NCBI RefSeq assembly: GCF_947331445.1
Contig: NZ_CAMZOG010000033.1
Span: forward strand, 1 to 44,044
Length of the DNA: 44,044 nucleotides
Source of the DNA: Parendozoicomonas sp. Alg238-R29
Lineage (GTDB): Bacteria > Pseudomonadota > Gammaproteobacteria > Pseudomonadales > Endozoicomonadaceae
Direction: 5' to 3'
The translations under genes and the position numbers were made by a program. This document shows, one piece after another, positions 9,491 through 17,071 of this stretch. Every line of letters begins with the position of its first letter. Positions within the stretch are counted from its first letter, which is position 1. The notes under the pieces were generated by a model that was not told the origin of the DNA, ran no database searches, and was given only the letters and a program-made list of their open reading frames with translations.

Positions 9491-10872
9491 CCGGCTCTCC
9501 CGATGGTTCTCTCTCCCGCACCAGTGCTGCCTAGCTCTGTACGCAATACGATGCTGGAGCTGAGAAAGTCAAATTGATACTGGGGTTGAAGGGATATCTG
9601 ACAGTGGTAACGTCCGCTACTGGCATCACCGGACACCTTGACCATGGAGCGTTTCAATGGATAGCGGGAAAGAATATGTTCTTCTGCATGTTCGATATTA
9701 GACGTATAAGTCTGAAGCCAGCTGTTCAGTTCCCGCTCGCATTCCGAAGCAGATTTATAGCTACCGATTTTGTCGCGAATCTGGATTTTCAGATAATGAC
9801 CGATACGACAGGCTAACAAAGTCGTCTGCAGCATACTGATGACTGTCTCATCACTTTTTCTGGATAACGGAGCGTCTGGCTGAAAAACTGAGCGATTACT
9901 GTAAATACCAACGCTGCCGGTCAGGTAACCACTGGCTAAAGGAATGAAACCGTTATCGCTGTAAAAATTCTCCAGCGACGGTGTGACCCTCAGAAAAGCA
10001 GTAGGATCGTCGTATAAATCGACAACAGCGCCACCACTTGCAACATCATGACCACCGCGCAAAAAACCGAACCAGCTGATCCGGCAAAACTCTCTCAGAA
10101 TATTATCTGCCAGAGCAAAGGCACTGTTGCCCCATAATGTACTGCTACCAGAGCCAGTAGAGGATTGCTCTTCAAACACAAAACCACTGTGATAGCTTTT
10201 CCATGGTTTGCGTACACGTAACGCTGGCCAGGTTAACCCCAAAAACTGACTGACTCTTTCCTTTCTAAGCTGTCGCCAACCAATAAAGTCGTCGCTGGCC
10301 AGTATCCGCCTTACTCGCTCAGGATCACACCAAACATCGGCATCGTCTGTGCCAATAAAGTCACCAGCAACTGGCATAAGTACTGGGCATAAGGCTTCAT
10401 GGCCGAGCTGCCCCAGTAATTGCAGGGTATAGAGATCATCATGCTCCCCCGTCACGCTGATCTCTGTTGATGCCTCGTGGTCAATCAGTAACAACCCAAA
10501 TGGCTGGCCACCAGACGTATTAAATTCCTGCTGATATATTTGTCGATAAAGGGTTGAATCTTTCAGGGAAAAGCTCAGATTCAGATCATCTGACACTCGC
10601 TCCCAGTTCATATCCAGAATGCGAATACGAACCTGGTGACGAGGATAGTGTTTGTCAGATAACGCTTTGGTATTTCGCCACAGTGCTTCCAGTGCCTTGA
10701 ACGACGCATGCTGAATAACAAGCTCGACCTGTCGGCCGAGTTTTTCATCAATCTCAACAATCAGCCTCTGTATAACGGCTTCACACCATTCGTCCCGCTC
10801 TTCATGGGAAAGCGCTTCCAGCTCTGATGCAGCCTTTAAAGCCTGTGTGAATAGTTGATACAAAGCATTCAT
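9487..10872 (-). CDS. tssC2: Second TssC-family protein (TssC2, ImpD-like)
   Basis: A paralogue of the sheath large subunit, 461 residues from the chosen ATG at 10872. Family hallmarks are SFKALEALWRNTKAL, FNTSGGQPFGLLLID and a tail with CRIGHYLKIQIRDKIGS. The frame stays open upstream to 11079, but that stretch overlaps tssC and contains a terminator-like hairpin, so a start after the hairpin is preferred; no clear Shine-Dalgarno was found. Rhizobium imp loci and Agrobacterium clusters also carry two TssC-type genes, so a pair is not unique. Whether it mixes into the sheath, caps it, or acts at the baseplate cannot be told from sequence. It is clearly diverged from the upstream tssC. Confidence 0.88.
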   Translation of the reverse strand: MNALYQLFTQALKAASELEALSHEERDEWCEAVIQRLIVEIDEKLGRQVELVIQHASFKALEALWRNTKALSDKHYPRHQVRIRILDMNWERVSDDLNLSFSLKDSTLYRQIYQQEFNTSGGQPFGLLLIDHEASTEISVTGEHDDLYTLQLLGQLGHEALCPVLMPVAGDFIGTDDADVWCDPERVRRILASDDFIGWRQLRKERVSQFLGLTWPALRVRKPWKSYHSGFVFEEQSSTGSGSSTLWGNSAFALADNILREFCRISWFGFLRGGHDVASGGAVVDLYDDPTAFLRVTPSLENFYSDNGFIPLASGYLTGSVGIYSNRSVFQPDAPLSRKSDETVISMLQTTLLACRIGHYLKIQIRDKIGSYKSASECERELNSWLQTYTSNIEHAEEHILSRYPLKRSMVKVSGDASSGRYHCQISLQPQYQFDFLSSSIVLRTELGSTGAGERTIGRAG

Positions 10873-10903
10873 AAATGACTGGAAAGACACCGCATTCGTG
10901 CAG

Positions 10904-10972
10904 AAAAAAGGCTGTAGCCGAAGACATCCAGCACTGGCAAGGGGAGTGAGTGCCGCCACTCCGACTACAGCC
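10904..10972 (-). terminator. Intrinsic-terminator-like hairpin (attenuator) between tssC and tssC2
   Basis: On the minus strand GGCTGTAGTCGGAG (10972-10959) can pair over 14 bp, with two G-U pairs, with CTTCGGCTACAGCC (10923-10910). Six T residues follow directly (10909-10904). The 35-nt loop can form its own small stem (GCACT/AGTGC). It starts 16 bp after the tssC stop and ends 32 bp before the tssC2 ATG. As no other promoter is obvious before tssC2, it probably terminates part of the transcripts rather than all of them. Confidence 0.75.
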
Positions 10973-10988
10973 ACAACAAACGTCACTG

Positions 10989-12464
10989 TTAGCCAGGAAT
11001 ATTGGCGACCATCCGCAAAGATGTCGTCAGTTCTTCCAGCTGTAACCAAGGTCGCAAATAGGCAATGGCAGAGTAGCAACCAGGTCGTCCCGTCTGCTCT
11101 TCAACCTTAATCACAGCTTCCCGCAAAGGCTTCTCAGCTTTCGCATCATTACCGACAGCATTGGCATTTACGTACTGCCCTATCCAGGCTTTCATGTCAT
11201 TTTGGACATCAACCGGATCCATAGAGGAACCTATTTTGTCCCGTCCCATAACTTTCAGATAATGGGCAACACGGGAACTGGCCATGATGTAAGGAAGGCG
11301 CGCAGAAATTGCAGCATTGGCCGTTGCATCAGGGTCGACAAATGTTTTAGGACGCTGAACGGTCTGCGCTCCCATAAAGACGCCATAGTCACTGCCTTTG
11401 TAATGCACCAGAGGCAGCAAACCGAGATCAGAAAGTTCTTTCTCCCTTTCATCGGTCAGATTCACTTGGGTTGGGCACTGCTGAACCTGATCACCCGCCT
11501 CTGATTTGTAGACGAAATTAGGCAATGCTTCGACCTTTCCGCCATTTTCGGCGCCACGAATGGCCGTGCACCAACCGTATTTCGCAAATGAGTTATTGAT
11601 CAACAAACCAAGATCAAAGGCAGCATTGGTCCAGGTAAAGTCCTGCTCACCCTGAGGGCGGCGCTGGCCATCTGTATCCTTACGAAACTCTTCGAAATTA
11701 AACTCTTTGACACTTGTTCCGTTCTCGCCGTATGGCATACGGGATAAGGTTTTCGGCAAAGTCAGAGTGACATAGCGAGAGTCGTCACTGTTACGGAAAG
11801 AGTTCCAACTGACATAAGCTGGCGTATCGAACCCGGCAGCAACAGGCTTACCTTCATTGAACGTGTCAAAGCTGTTGAAATCAAAGAGCACTGGGCTGGC
11901 AGCAGCAATAAAAGGAGCATGGGATGCTGCGGCCACTTCTCCGACATAGCGAAGTAGAGCGACATCTTCATCTTTATGGGTAAATTCAAAATCACCGATC
12001 AACAAGCCAAAGGGTTCACCTCCAGCAGTGCCATACTCATGTTGATACACTAAGTCGAAAAAGCGACTGCGGCCGATAGCTGGCGCATCTTCAAACTGCT
12101 CAAGCAATTCCTCTCGGGTAAAATCGATAATACGAACTTTTTGTTGGCGACCCAGTTCGCTTTTCTTGACCAGCTTGTTCAAGCCGCGCCAAGAACCTTC
12201 CAGTTTCTGGAAGGATTCATTATGCATGGCAGCCGCCAGCTGCACAGAAATTTTTTCATCGAGAGCCAGAATGGCATCTTCAATGGTTTTGGTCAGATTT
12301 TTATCCCAGGTCACCGTACCTTCCATGACCTGCCCCATCAGTACAGACAACAACTCTTTTGTTGTGTCCTGGGGGATTTGGGAGGTGACAGCAATGGCCT
12401 GATCCAGAAAACTCAGCCCTTCAGTTACTTCGCCCGCCTGGGCTTCCAGTTGTTCGGTGCTCAT
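10989..12464 (-). CDS. tssC: TssC (VipB/EvpB family) sheath large subunit
   Basis: Large subunit of the contractile sheath, forming heterodimers with TssB. At 491 residues it has the usual length. Diagnostic segments are FQKLEGSWRGLNKLV near residue 85, EYGTAGGEPFGLLIGDFEF near 145, WCTAIRGAENGGKVEALP near 300, and SSRVAHYLKVMGRDKIGS near 408. The ATG shares one base with the tssB stop (TAATG), giving tight coupling that matches the 1:1 complex. A terminator-like hairpin follows the gene, which should keep sheath levels above those of the baseplate genes. Confidence 0.97.
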   Translation of the reverse strand: MSTEQLEAQAGEVTEGLSFLDQAIAVTSQIPQDTTKELLSVLMGQVMEGTVTWDKNLTKTIEDAILALDEKISVQLAAAMHNESFQKLEGSWRGLNKLVKKSELGRQQKVRIIDFTREELLEQFEDAPAIGRSRFFDLVYQHEYGTAGGEPFGLLIGDFEFTHKDEDVALLRYVGEVAAASHAPFIAAASPVLFDFNSFDTFNEGKPVAAGFDTPAYVSWNSFRNSDDSRYVTLTLPKTLSRMPYGENGTSVKEFNFEEFRKDTDGQRRPQGEQDFTWTNAAFDLGLLINNSFAKYGWCTAIRGAENGGKVEALPNFVYKSEAGDQVQQCPTQVNLTDEREKELSDLGLLPLVHYKGSDYGVFMGAQTVQRPKTFVDPDATANAAISARLPYIMASSRVAHYLKVMGRDKIGSSMDPVDVQNDMKAWIGQYVNANAVGNDAKAEKPLREAVIKVEEQTGRPGCYSAIAYLRPWLQLEELTTSLRMVANIPG

Positions 12465-12973
12465 TATGCGTCCTCCCCGCTTTTCAGACCCAGTTCATCT
12501 ATCAGCGATGAAGTAGCCTCCTGGCTCTGCAAAACCTGCTTCAACAACTTTTCAAGGTCTCGGGAACGATCCGCTTTGGACAACAATTCTTTCAGCTGAT
12601 TTCTGGTATCCATCAACTGCTTAAGTGGTTCAATTTGGCGAGCCACATTTGCTGGCTCAAAGTCTTTCATGGATTTAAAAGACAGATTCACTTCAAACTG
12701 ATCATCAGCATCAGTCAACTTGTTATCAATTTTATAACTGAGCTGCGGATCCACTTTGTTCATCACAGAATCAAAGTTGTCTTTATCCACATCGATAAAA
12801 CTGCGGTAATCAACCTCATCTTTTTCATGTTCGGGTTTATGCCCGGCAAAATCTCCGACAACACCAACAACAAAAGGCAGTTCTTTTTTCTCTAAAGAGC
12901 CATTTGTTTCCACGTCGTATGTCAGACTGACGCGGTTTTTACTGATACGTTTCTGTTGTGAATTTAGAGCCAC
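12464..12973 (-). CDS. tssB: TssB (VipA/ImpB family) sheath small subunit
   Basis: Small sheath subunit, cytoplasmic. The start is set at GTG 12973 (169 residues) because AAGGGG lies seven bases upstream; a further GTG at 12991 would add six residues but lacks such a site. The core KELPFVVGVVGDFAG, the FIDVDKDNFDSVM segment and the C-terminal LKQLMDTRNQLKELLSKADR helix are typical of the family. It lies 92 bp downstream of hcp, with a hairpin in between, and is coupled to tssC through TAATG. Confidence 0.96.
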   Translation of the reverse strand: MALNSQQKRISKNRVSLTYDVETNGSLEKKELPFVVGVVGDFAGHKPEHEKDEVDYRSFIDVDKDNFDSVMNKVDPQLSYKIDNKLTDADDQFEVNLSFKSMKDFEPANVARQIEPLKQLMDTRNQLKELLSKADRSRDLEKLLKQVLQSQEATSSLIDELGLKSGEDA

Positions 12974-12998
12974 TTCTTTTCCCCTTCCCACGAAGCTC

Positions 12999-13059
12999 GA
13001 TTAATCGTTCTGAAACTCTCCGCTGCCAGAAGAATGTCAAAAGACAGCGGAGATTAATC
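12999..13059 (-). other. Stem-loop between hcp and tssB
   Basis: Seven bases after the hcp stop, TCTCCGCTG (13053-13045) pairs perfectly with CAGCGGAGA (13025-13017) across a 19-nt loop on the minus strand. The stem is flanked on both sides by GATTAATC (13059-13052 and 13006-12999), itself a palindrome, which may extend the structure. No T-run follows, so it is more likely an mRNA stabiliser or processing site for hcp than a full terminator. Confidence 0.6.
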
Positions 13060-13065
13060 AGGCTA

Positions 13066-13605
13066 TCAGCTGCCCATAGCGTGGGATTCGGCCACACCGG
13101 TTGGCAGGTCGTAGGTCACATCACCACCTGCAACCAGATTGCCGCCTTCTTCTTCATGCCAGTGCTTAAACGACACCTTGCTGTAAGAAAGGGCAATATT
13201 TTCAAAAGGAGTCGCACCATCAGAACCGCTCAGGGAGTAGTTAACGATCCGAGCCTGCTCCAGAGTAATCATCAGGTAAACTTCTGCACCCTGACCAGTG
13301 CGGGCTGGCTTGGTTACGATAATTTCAACAGTGTCACCGGACTCACCGGGCACATACATGTGGGAGAGAATGTTCTCAGAGGCACCGTCCAACTCTTTGC
13401 TGACAGAAATTTCACTCATGGCCACCATACCCGCATCACGGTTCATGCCGTTGCCGATATCCATGGAAACATTTCTGGCTGCCCCCCAGTTAAAAGAGCG
13501 AATGGCAAACCAACCACCTTCGGACACACCAGCGTCCCCGGTGTAGGATGCAGTCGCATCACCATTACTTTCGAGGTCACCGATTTTCATATAGATGTTA
13601 GCCAT
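13066..13605 (-). CDS. hcp: Hcp (TssD) tube protein
   Basis: Hexameric ring protein that stacks into the inner tube and is secreted with the spike. At 179 residues it is near the family norm. It opens MANIYMKIGDLESNG and contains GWFAIRSFNWGAARNVSMD, EISVSKELDGAS and VEIIVTKPARTGQGAEVYLMITLEQA, all typical Hcp strands. There is no signal peptide, as expected. GAAGGG lies eight bases before ATG. The 223-bp gap upstream suggests its own promoter, and the hairpin after it suggests a separately stabilised mRNA segment; both fit the large amounts of Hcp a T6SS needs. Confidence 0.97.
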   Translation of the reverse strand: MANIYMKIGDLESNGDATASYTGDAGVSEGGWFAIRSFNWGAARNVSMDIGNGMNRDAGMVAMSEISVSKELDGASENILSHMYVPGESGDTVEIIVTKPARTGQGAEVYLMITLEQARIVNYSLSGSDGATPFENIALSYSKVSFKHWHEEEGGNLVAGGDVTYDLPTGVAESHAMGS

Positions 13606-13828
13606 GACTACAACCCTTCTGTTTCACTTGCTATAAAATCCGGGCGCAAAAACCCTGTACCATTAATCAATAAGTAAATGGCTTGAGGAAAAACCCGGAC
13701 TGTTTTTGTTAACGATTCAAATCAATTTGTTTGCGTTTTGCTTACTGTTACTTACGGCCCGCCAGATTGAAAAGATTCAAAAAATATCGTTTTATTTGTA
13801 AGACAATGTAATTCTATTTTTACAAAAC
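13606..13828 (-). promoter_or_regulatory. AT-rich hcp upstream region, probable promoter
   Basis: This 223-bp space between the tssA stop and the hcp start is the largest gap in the T6SS block and is AT-rich. I could not place convincing -35/-10 boxes. A TGG...TTGC pair resembling a sigma-54 site has the wrong spacing. An inverted repeat TCCGGG/CCCGGA (13639-13644, 13694-13699) lies within it, with a 49-nt loop. Promoter function is inferred from position only. Confidence 0.4.
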
Positions 13829-15331
13829 CTAACGTTTCTTCAGCTGAGACAAATCAATACCTCCCGGCCCTGTTGATTTACGCGCAATGGGTTTCTTTTC
13901 CTCTCTGGAGGAGAGATTCACAAAGCTGGGAACACCCGTTTGCGGTTTCTGTGTTTTTACATCTGCCTGACGCTGTTCAGGCTCATGTGTTGAGCGTTGA
14001 GCAGGTACAGGTGGAACATCCGCATTTTTCTCCTGAGTGGGAGGTGGCTTTGAAACACTCTGTACTGATGTATTGTTATCTAATACTGATTCACGGTTTA
14101 TTGATCGCAACTGTGAGGGAGCTTTAGGGTTTTCCGTCGGAGGCGCCACCAGCTCTTGTGCTGAAGAACCAGGTATATGAACTTTCTCTGCATTCATTCC
14201 GGTCAATTCGCCAATGCGCCCCATCAAACCGTCATGCCCTTGTACCAGTTCATTGATAAGATCCGGAAGTGGGGTGTATCCCCAACGGATAGCTTTCTCA
14301 ATCAATCCAGATACGGGGCTTTGAGGTTCGGTGCGGGAAAAATAATCGGCAATTAATCGTAACTGCTGAAATGCCTGATCACGGTTGTAAATCGCTTCAC
14401 CTTGAGCTGACATAGTGTTTTTCTTCTTTTCTGGCTGAGCAGGAACATCATCGGTTTCTGTATTTTCCTCTTCAACCACCTCAGCCTGATCAATAGATTG
14501 TGACTGCACATCAAGAGGCCAAGGTACCAGTGCACCGTCTGTTAATACTTTGATGGCGTTCAGGTTTGCATTCAGCTGTGCCCGTAAGAAACGACTACTG
14601 ACCGATGTGGCCCCGCAGCTTTTGGCATACTCAGACAGAGTCGAATCAAGAACATCAAGAGTTTTCAGTGCTGCTCCTATCGCCAGAATACGCTCAATTA
14701 CTTGACCCTGTTCATCTGCCAGAGCCTGACGGGCTCGTTGTTGTAACTCATTGCGATTGCCCTGACGATCAGCATTACGCCAATCGGTAAAATCAATATC
14801 AGCAATCAGTGGCAACATCCTGAGAGGCAAGCCAAGCAGGCTGCTCTCCTCAGATTCGCCGAATATTTGAACCAATGGCCGCAGTTGCAATTCCGCCCGC
14901 TCTGCCCGCTTGCCTGCCTCATCCTGCGTGCGGAGTTTTGCATCTGGCACACGGGGGTGAACCTGCTCACCAAAACGACTGACACAAACTTCAATCAGCT
15001 GCAGACATCCAGCCAGGTTTTCATAAGGTTGCCTGGAGAACAGCTGAGCCAGAGCTAGCCAACTAATACATTCAAGATCCTTTGAACGGGTAGCAATAAC
15101 GTCTTTCAATTGATCAGACAATACCTGCCAGTTACCCAGATTCTCCTGTTGAAGATCATCCAGTGCATCTTCCGGGGGATTATTGGTCAGCTTACGAAAC
15201 GATGTTTGAGCAACGTTATAGGCATTTCGCAGGGGACGATAACTGGTACGGTCATCTTTCAGGTACACGCCGGCTGGGTTTTCGCCCTCTATTGGCAGAA
15301 GAAGTTTGTCCATCTGCTGGGCAATAGTCAT
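13829..15331 (-). CDS. tssA: TssA (ImpA-domain) T6SS assembly protein with a long extra tail
   Basis: TssA proteins organise the baseplate and the growing sheath tip. An ImpA_N domain occupies about residues 8-150 (LLLPIEGENPAGVYL near the start). A conserved C-terminal-type motif, YFSRTEPQSPVSGLIEKAI, is followed by WGYTPLPDLINELV at about 335-370. After it come roughly 110 residues rich in Pro, Gln and Ser, ending GGIDLSQLKKR, with no recognisable fold. An acidic, Lys-ended linker sits near 285-305. The ATG overlaps the stop of the upstream Sel1 lipoprotein gene by 4 bp. Total length is 500 residues. The tail is probably disordered and its role is unknown. Confidence 0.9.
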   Translation of the reverse strand: MTIAQQMDKLLLPIEGENPAGVYLKDDRTSYRPLRNAYNVAQTSFRKLTNNPPEDALDDLQQENLGNWQVLSDQLKDVIATRSKDLECISWLALAQLFSRQPYENLAGCLQLIEVCVSRFGEQVHPRVPDAKLRTQDEAGKRAERAELQLRPLVQIFGESEESSLLGLPLRMLPLIADIDFTDWRNADRQGNRNELQQRARQALADEQGQVIERILAIGAALKTLDVLDSTLSEYAKSCGATSVSSRFLRAQLNANLNAIKVLTDGALVPWPLDVQSQSIDQAEVVEEENTETDDVPAQPEKKKNTMSAQGEAIYNRDQAFQQLRLIADYFSRTEPQSPVSGLIEKAIRWGYTPLPDLINELVQGHDGLMGRIGELTGMNAEKVHIPGSSAQELVAPPTENPKAPSQLRSINRESVLDNNTSVQSVSKPPPTQEKNADVPPVPAQRSTHEPEQRQADVKTQKPQTGVPSFVNLSSREEKKPIARKSTGPGGIDLSQLKKR

Positions 15332-16881
15332 GACTGCTCTCCCTGATTTGAGGCAGTGTGCCCTGGTAGAATTTGTTGGGACAAAGCTGAGTTATCTTCA
15401 ACTTTTCGAATATTATCAAACAGAGATTGAGACAATGCCTGAGCCTGCTCAAGTTGCGGACGGGACATCTGAACGGCAGCAGCATCACGCAAAGGGGCTG
15501 CGGGACGATAACCCAACGCAACGGCAACGTTCAGCCAGGCATACCCCTTCTGAAGATTGGCAGAACCGCCCTGCCCCCTTAAAGACAGCAAACCTAAAGC
15601 GTAACTGCTCCAACCATCTCCCAGCTGAGCGACCTCTTCCAGCTCCTGTCGAGCTTGATACATTTCGCTGCCTGCCAAACCGGTACCAAAGTCATACCAT
15701 TTCTGATCATCCAGCTGCAAATAAGCTTGCACCCTTCGCGCTTCAAGATGCCCAGATTCAGCACTACGCTGTAACCAGCGCCCTGCATGAAGAATGCTGG
15801 CAGGCTCTGAGTTACCCTGCAGGCTATCCAAACCCAGATTATATTCGGCCGCAGATGAACCTAACTCCGCAGCCCATTCGAAATATTCACGAGCAGACAC
15901 CGGATCTCGTTCCACCCCTTTGCCCAGCAAAGTTCGCCAGCCCAGTTCATTGGCAGCTGAGCTACTGCCTGCAGCAATAGCTTTTTCCAGAGTGGCAGCT
16001 CCCTTGGAGAGATTCGCCATTTCTCCAAGCCCTTCTACTTCCATCAACCCTTTAAGGTACAGAAGCTCGGAAGATGGCTGCGCTGACTGAAGGTAATTGG
16101 CTGTCAGTCTGTTATTGGCCGTAGCACCAACACCGTAGAAGCTCATAACAGCAAGATGAGAACGCGCCAGAGCCCTCAGCTTCTTGTCTGCATTTGTATT
16201 GTCTGCCAGCTGTTTCAGATAAGTTCTGGCCTGCTGGTCATCCCGGGGAATATTGTCTTTACCAAGATACAATCGGCCTACAACCGCCTGTGCCGGACCA
16301 TAACCAGACCTGGCCGATGCCAGCAATGATTTAAGAGCCCTGGATGGTTGCTCAGGCAACTGAATAATACCAGCAAGATAATTGGCAAACGGGCCCCGGT
16401 GATTGAGTTGATCCAGCGTATTCAAAGCGCTTTGGCGGCGCAGTGAGGGGTTAACCTGAGAACCCAATCCGTATCCCTGCCAGATAAGCAGAGCCTGATG
16501 AACACGGGCATTGTCATTACCCTCATCTGCCAATTGTCCAACCCACTTCACTTCCAGTGCGGCAATGCGCCGGAATACACTGTCTTGGTCGAGACTGGAA
16601 ACATCTCCAGCCTGAACAGGCAGAGGCAGTAACTGCAGAGAATCAAGAAGACGCTGATAAGACGACTCCGTTCGCTCAAGAGGCCAGCTGTTCCGGTCAT
16701 ACTCCATCACGGGGGCTTTCAGCTCGTAGTTGCTGATAAAGCCCAGATAAGAACCCCATGATTCGGTTTTGGGTTCAACAACCGTACAACCCGCTATACT
16801 CAACGCCAGAACAGGAAGGGCGATGTGTTTTATTACACTCGGCCACTTGTTGCTTCTTGCTGTGAAAAACGCTCGGGTCAA
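15328..16881 (-). CDS. Sel1/TPR-like repeat lipoprotein, first gene of the T6SS block
   Basis: Predicted outer-membrane or periplasmic lipoprotein of 517 residues from a TTG start at 16881, chosen because GAGGTAAG lies just upstream; the frame is open to a TTG at 16932. The signal sequence ends in the lipobox LSIAGC (Cys about 32). The body is helical with Sel1-like repeats of about 36 residues (for example AAELGSSAAEYNLGL, LLGKGVERDPVSAREYFEWA and LSLRGQGGSANLQKGYAWL). It overlaps tssA by 4 bp, so it belongs to the T6SS. It is far longer than TssJ and lacks a TssJ fold signature. An accessory envelope anchor or regulator is possible but unproven. Confidence 0.85.
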   Translation of the reverse strand: MTRAFFTARSNKWPSVIKHIALPVLALSIAGCTVVEPKTESWGSYLGFISNYELKAPVMEYDRNSWPLERTESSYQRLLDSLQLLPLPVQAGDVSSLDQDSVFRRIAALEVKWVGQLADEGNDNARVHQALLIWQGYGLGSQVNPSLRRQSALNTLDQLNHRGPFANYLAGIIQLPEQPSRALKSLLASARSGYGPAQAVVGRLYLGKDNIPRDDQQARTYLKQLADNTNADKKLRALARSHLAVMSFYGVGATANNRLTANYLQSAQPSSELLYLKGLMEVEGLGEMANLSKGAATLEKAIAAGSSSAANELGWRTLLGKGVERDPVSAREYFEWAAELGSSAAEYNLGLDSLQGNSEPASILHAGRWLQRSAESGHLEARRVQAYLQLDDQKWYDFGTGLAGSEMYQARQELEEVAQLGDGWSSYALGLLSLRGQGGSANLQKGYAWLNVAVALGYRPAAPLRDAAAVQMSRPQLEQAQALSQSLFDNIRKVEDNSALSQQILPGHTASNQGEQS

Positions 16882-17071
16882 AAGACTTACCTCAAAACTA
16901 CTTGTCACTGACTCGTTATGTACTCTTATCAAGCTCAGCTAGATTCAATGTCAGTAGCCGCAGGGTAACGGTGAGGCAATATTTTTTAACTCCAATCTTT
17001 GCAAATCAGCTTTGCATATATGCAACAATAACCAACACAGCAGTGTGCCCGTATCGGGTATCGTCCCCACC
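16882..17071. promoter_or_regulatory. Divergent promoter region of the T6SS block and lysR, with a perfect 14-bp palindrome
   Basis: TTGCATATATGCAA (17012-17025) is a perfect palindrome. A second TTTGCA copy lies at 16998-17003, in phase with the TTTGCA at 17011-17016. LysR-type regulators usually bind T-N11-A palindromes next to their own gene, and this one fits that pattern. It lies 46 bp before the lysR ATG and about 130 bp from the lipoprotein start, so it could control both directions. Binding is inferred. Confidence 0.5.

Noticed and set aside
10873-11079. N-terminal extension of tssC2 with a hydrophobic stretch
   Set aside because: It overlaps the end of tssC in another frame and spans the terminator-like hairpin; family similarity begins only after ATG 10872.
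13639-13680. Sigma-54-like TGG...TTGC pair upstream of hcp
   Set aside because: The spacing between the GG and GC elements is 12 bases instead of 10, so it does not fit a -24/-12 promoter.
13639-13699. TCCGGG/CCCGGA inverted repeat upstream of hcp as terminator of the tssA transcript
   Set aside because: Only six pairs with a 49-nt loop; too weak to call.
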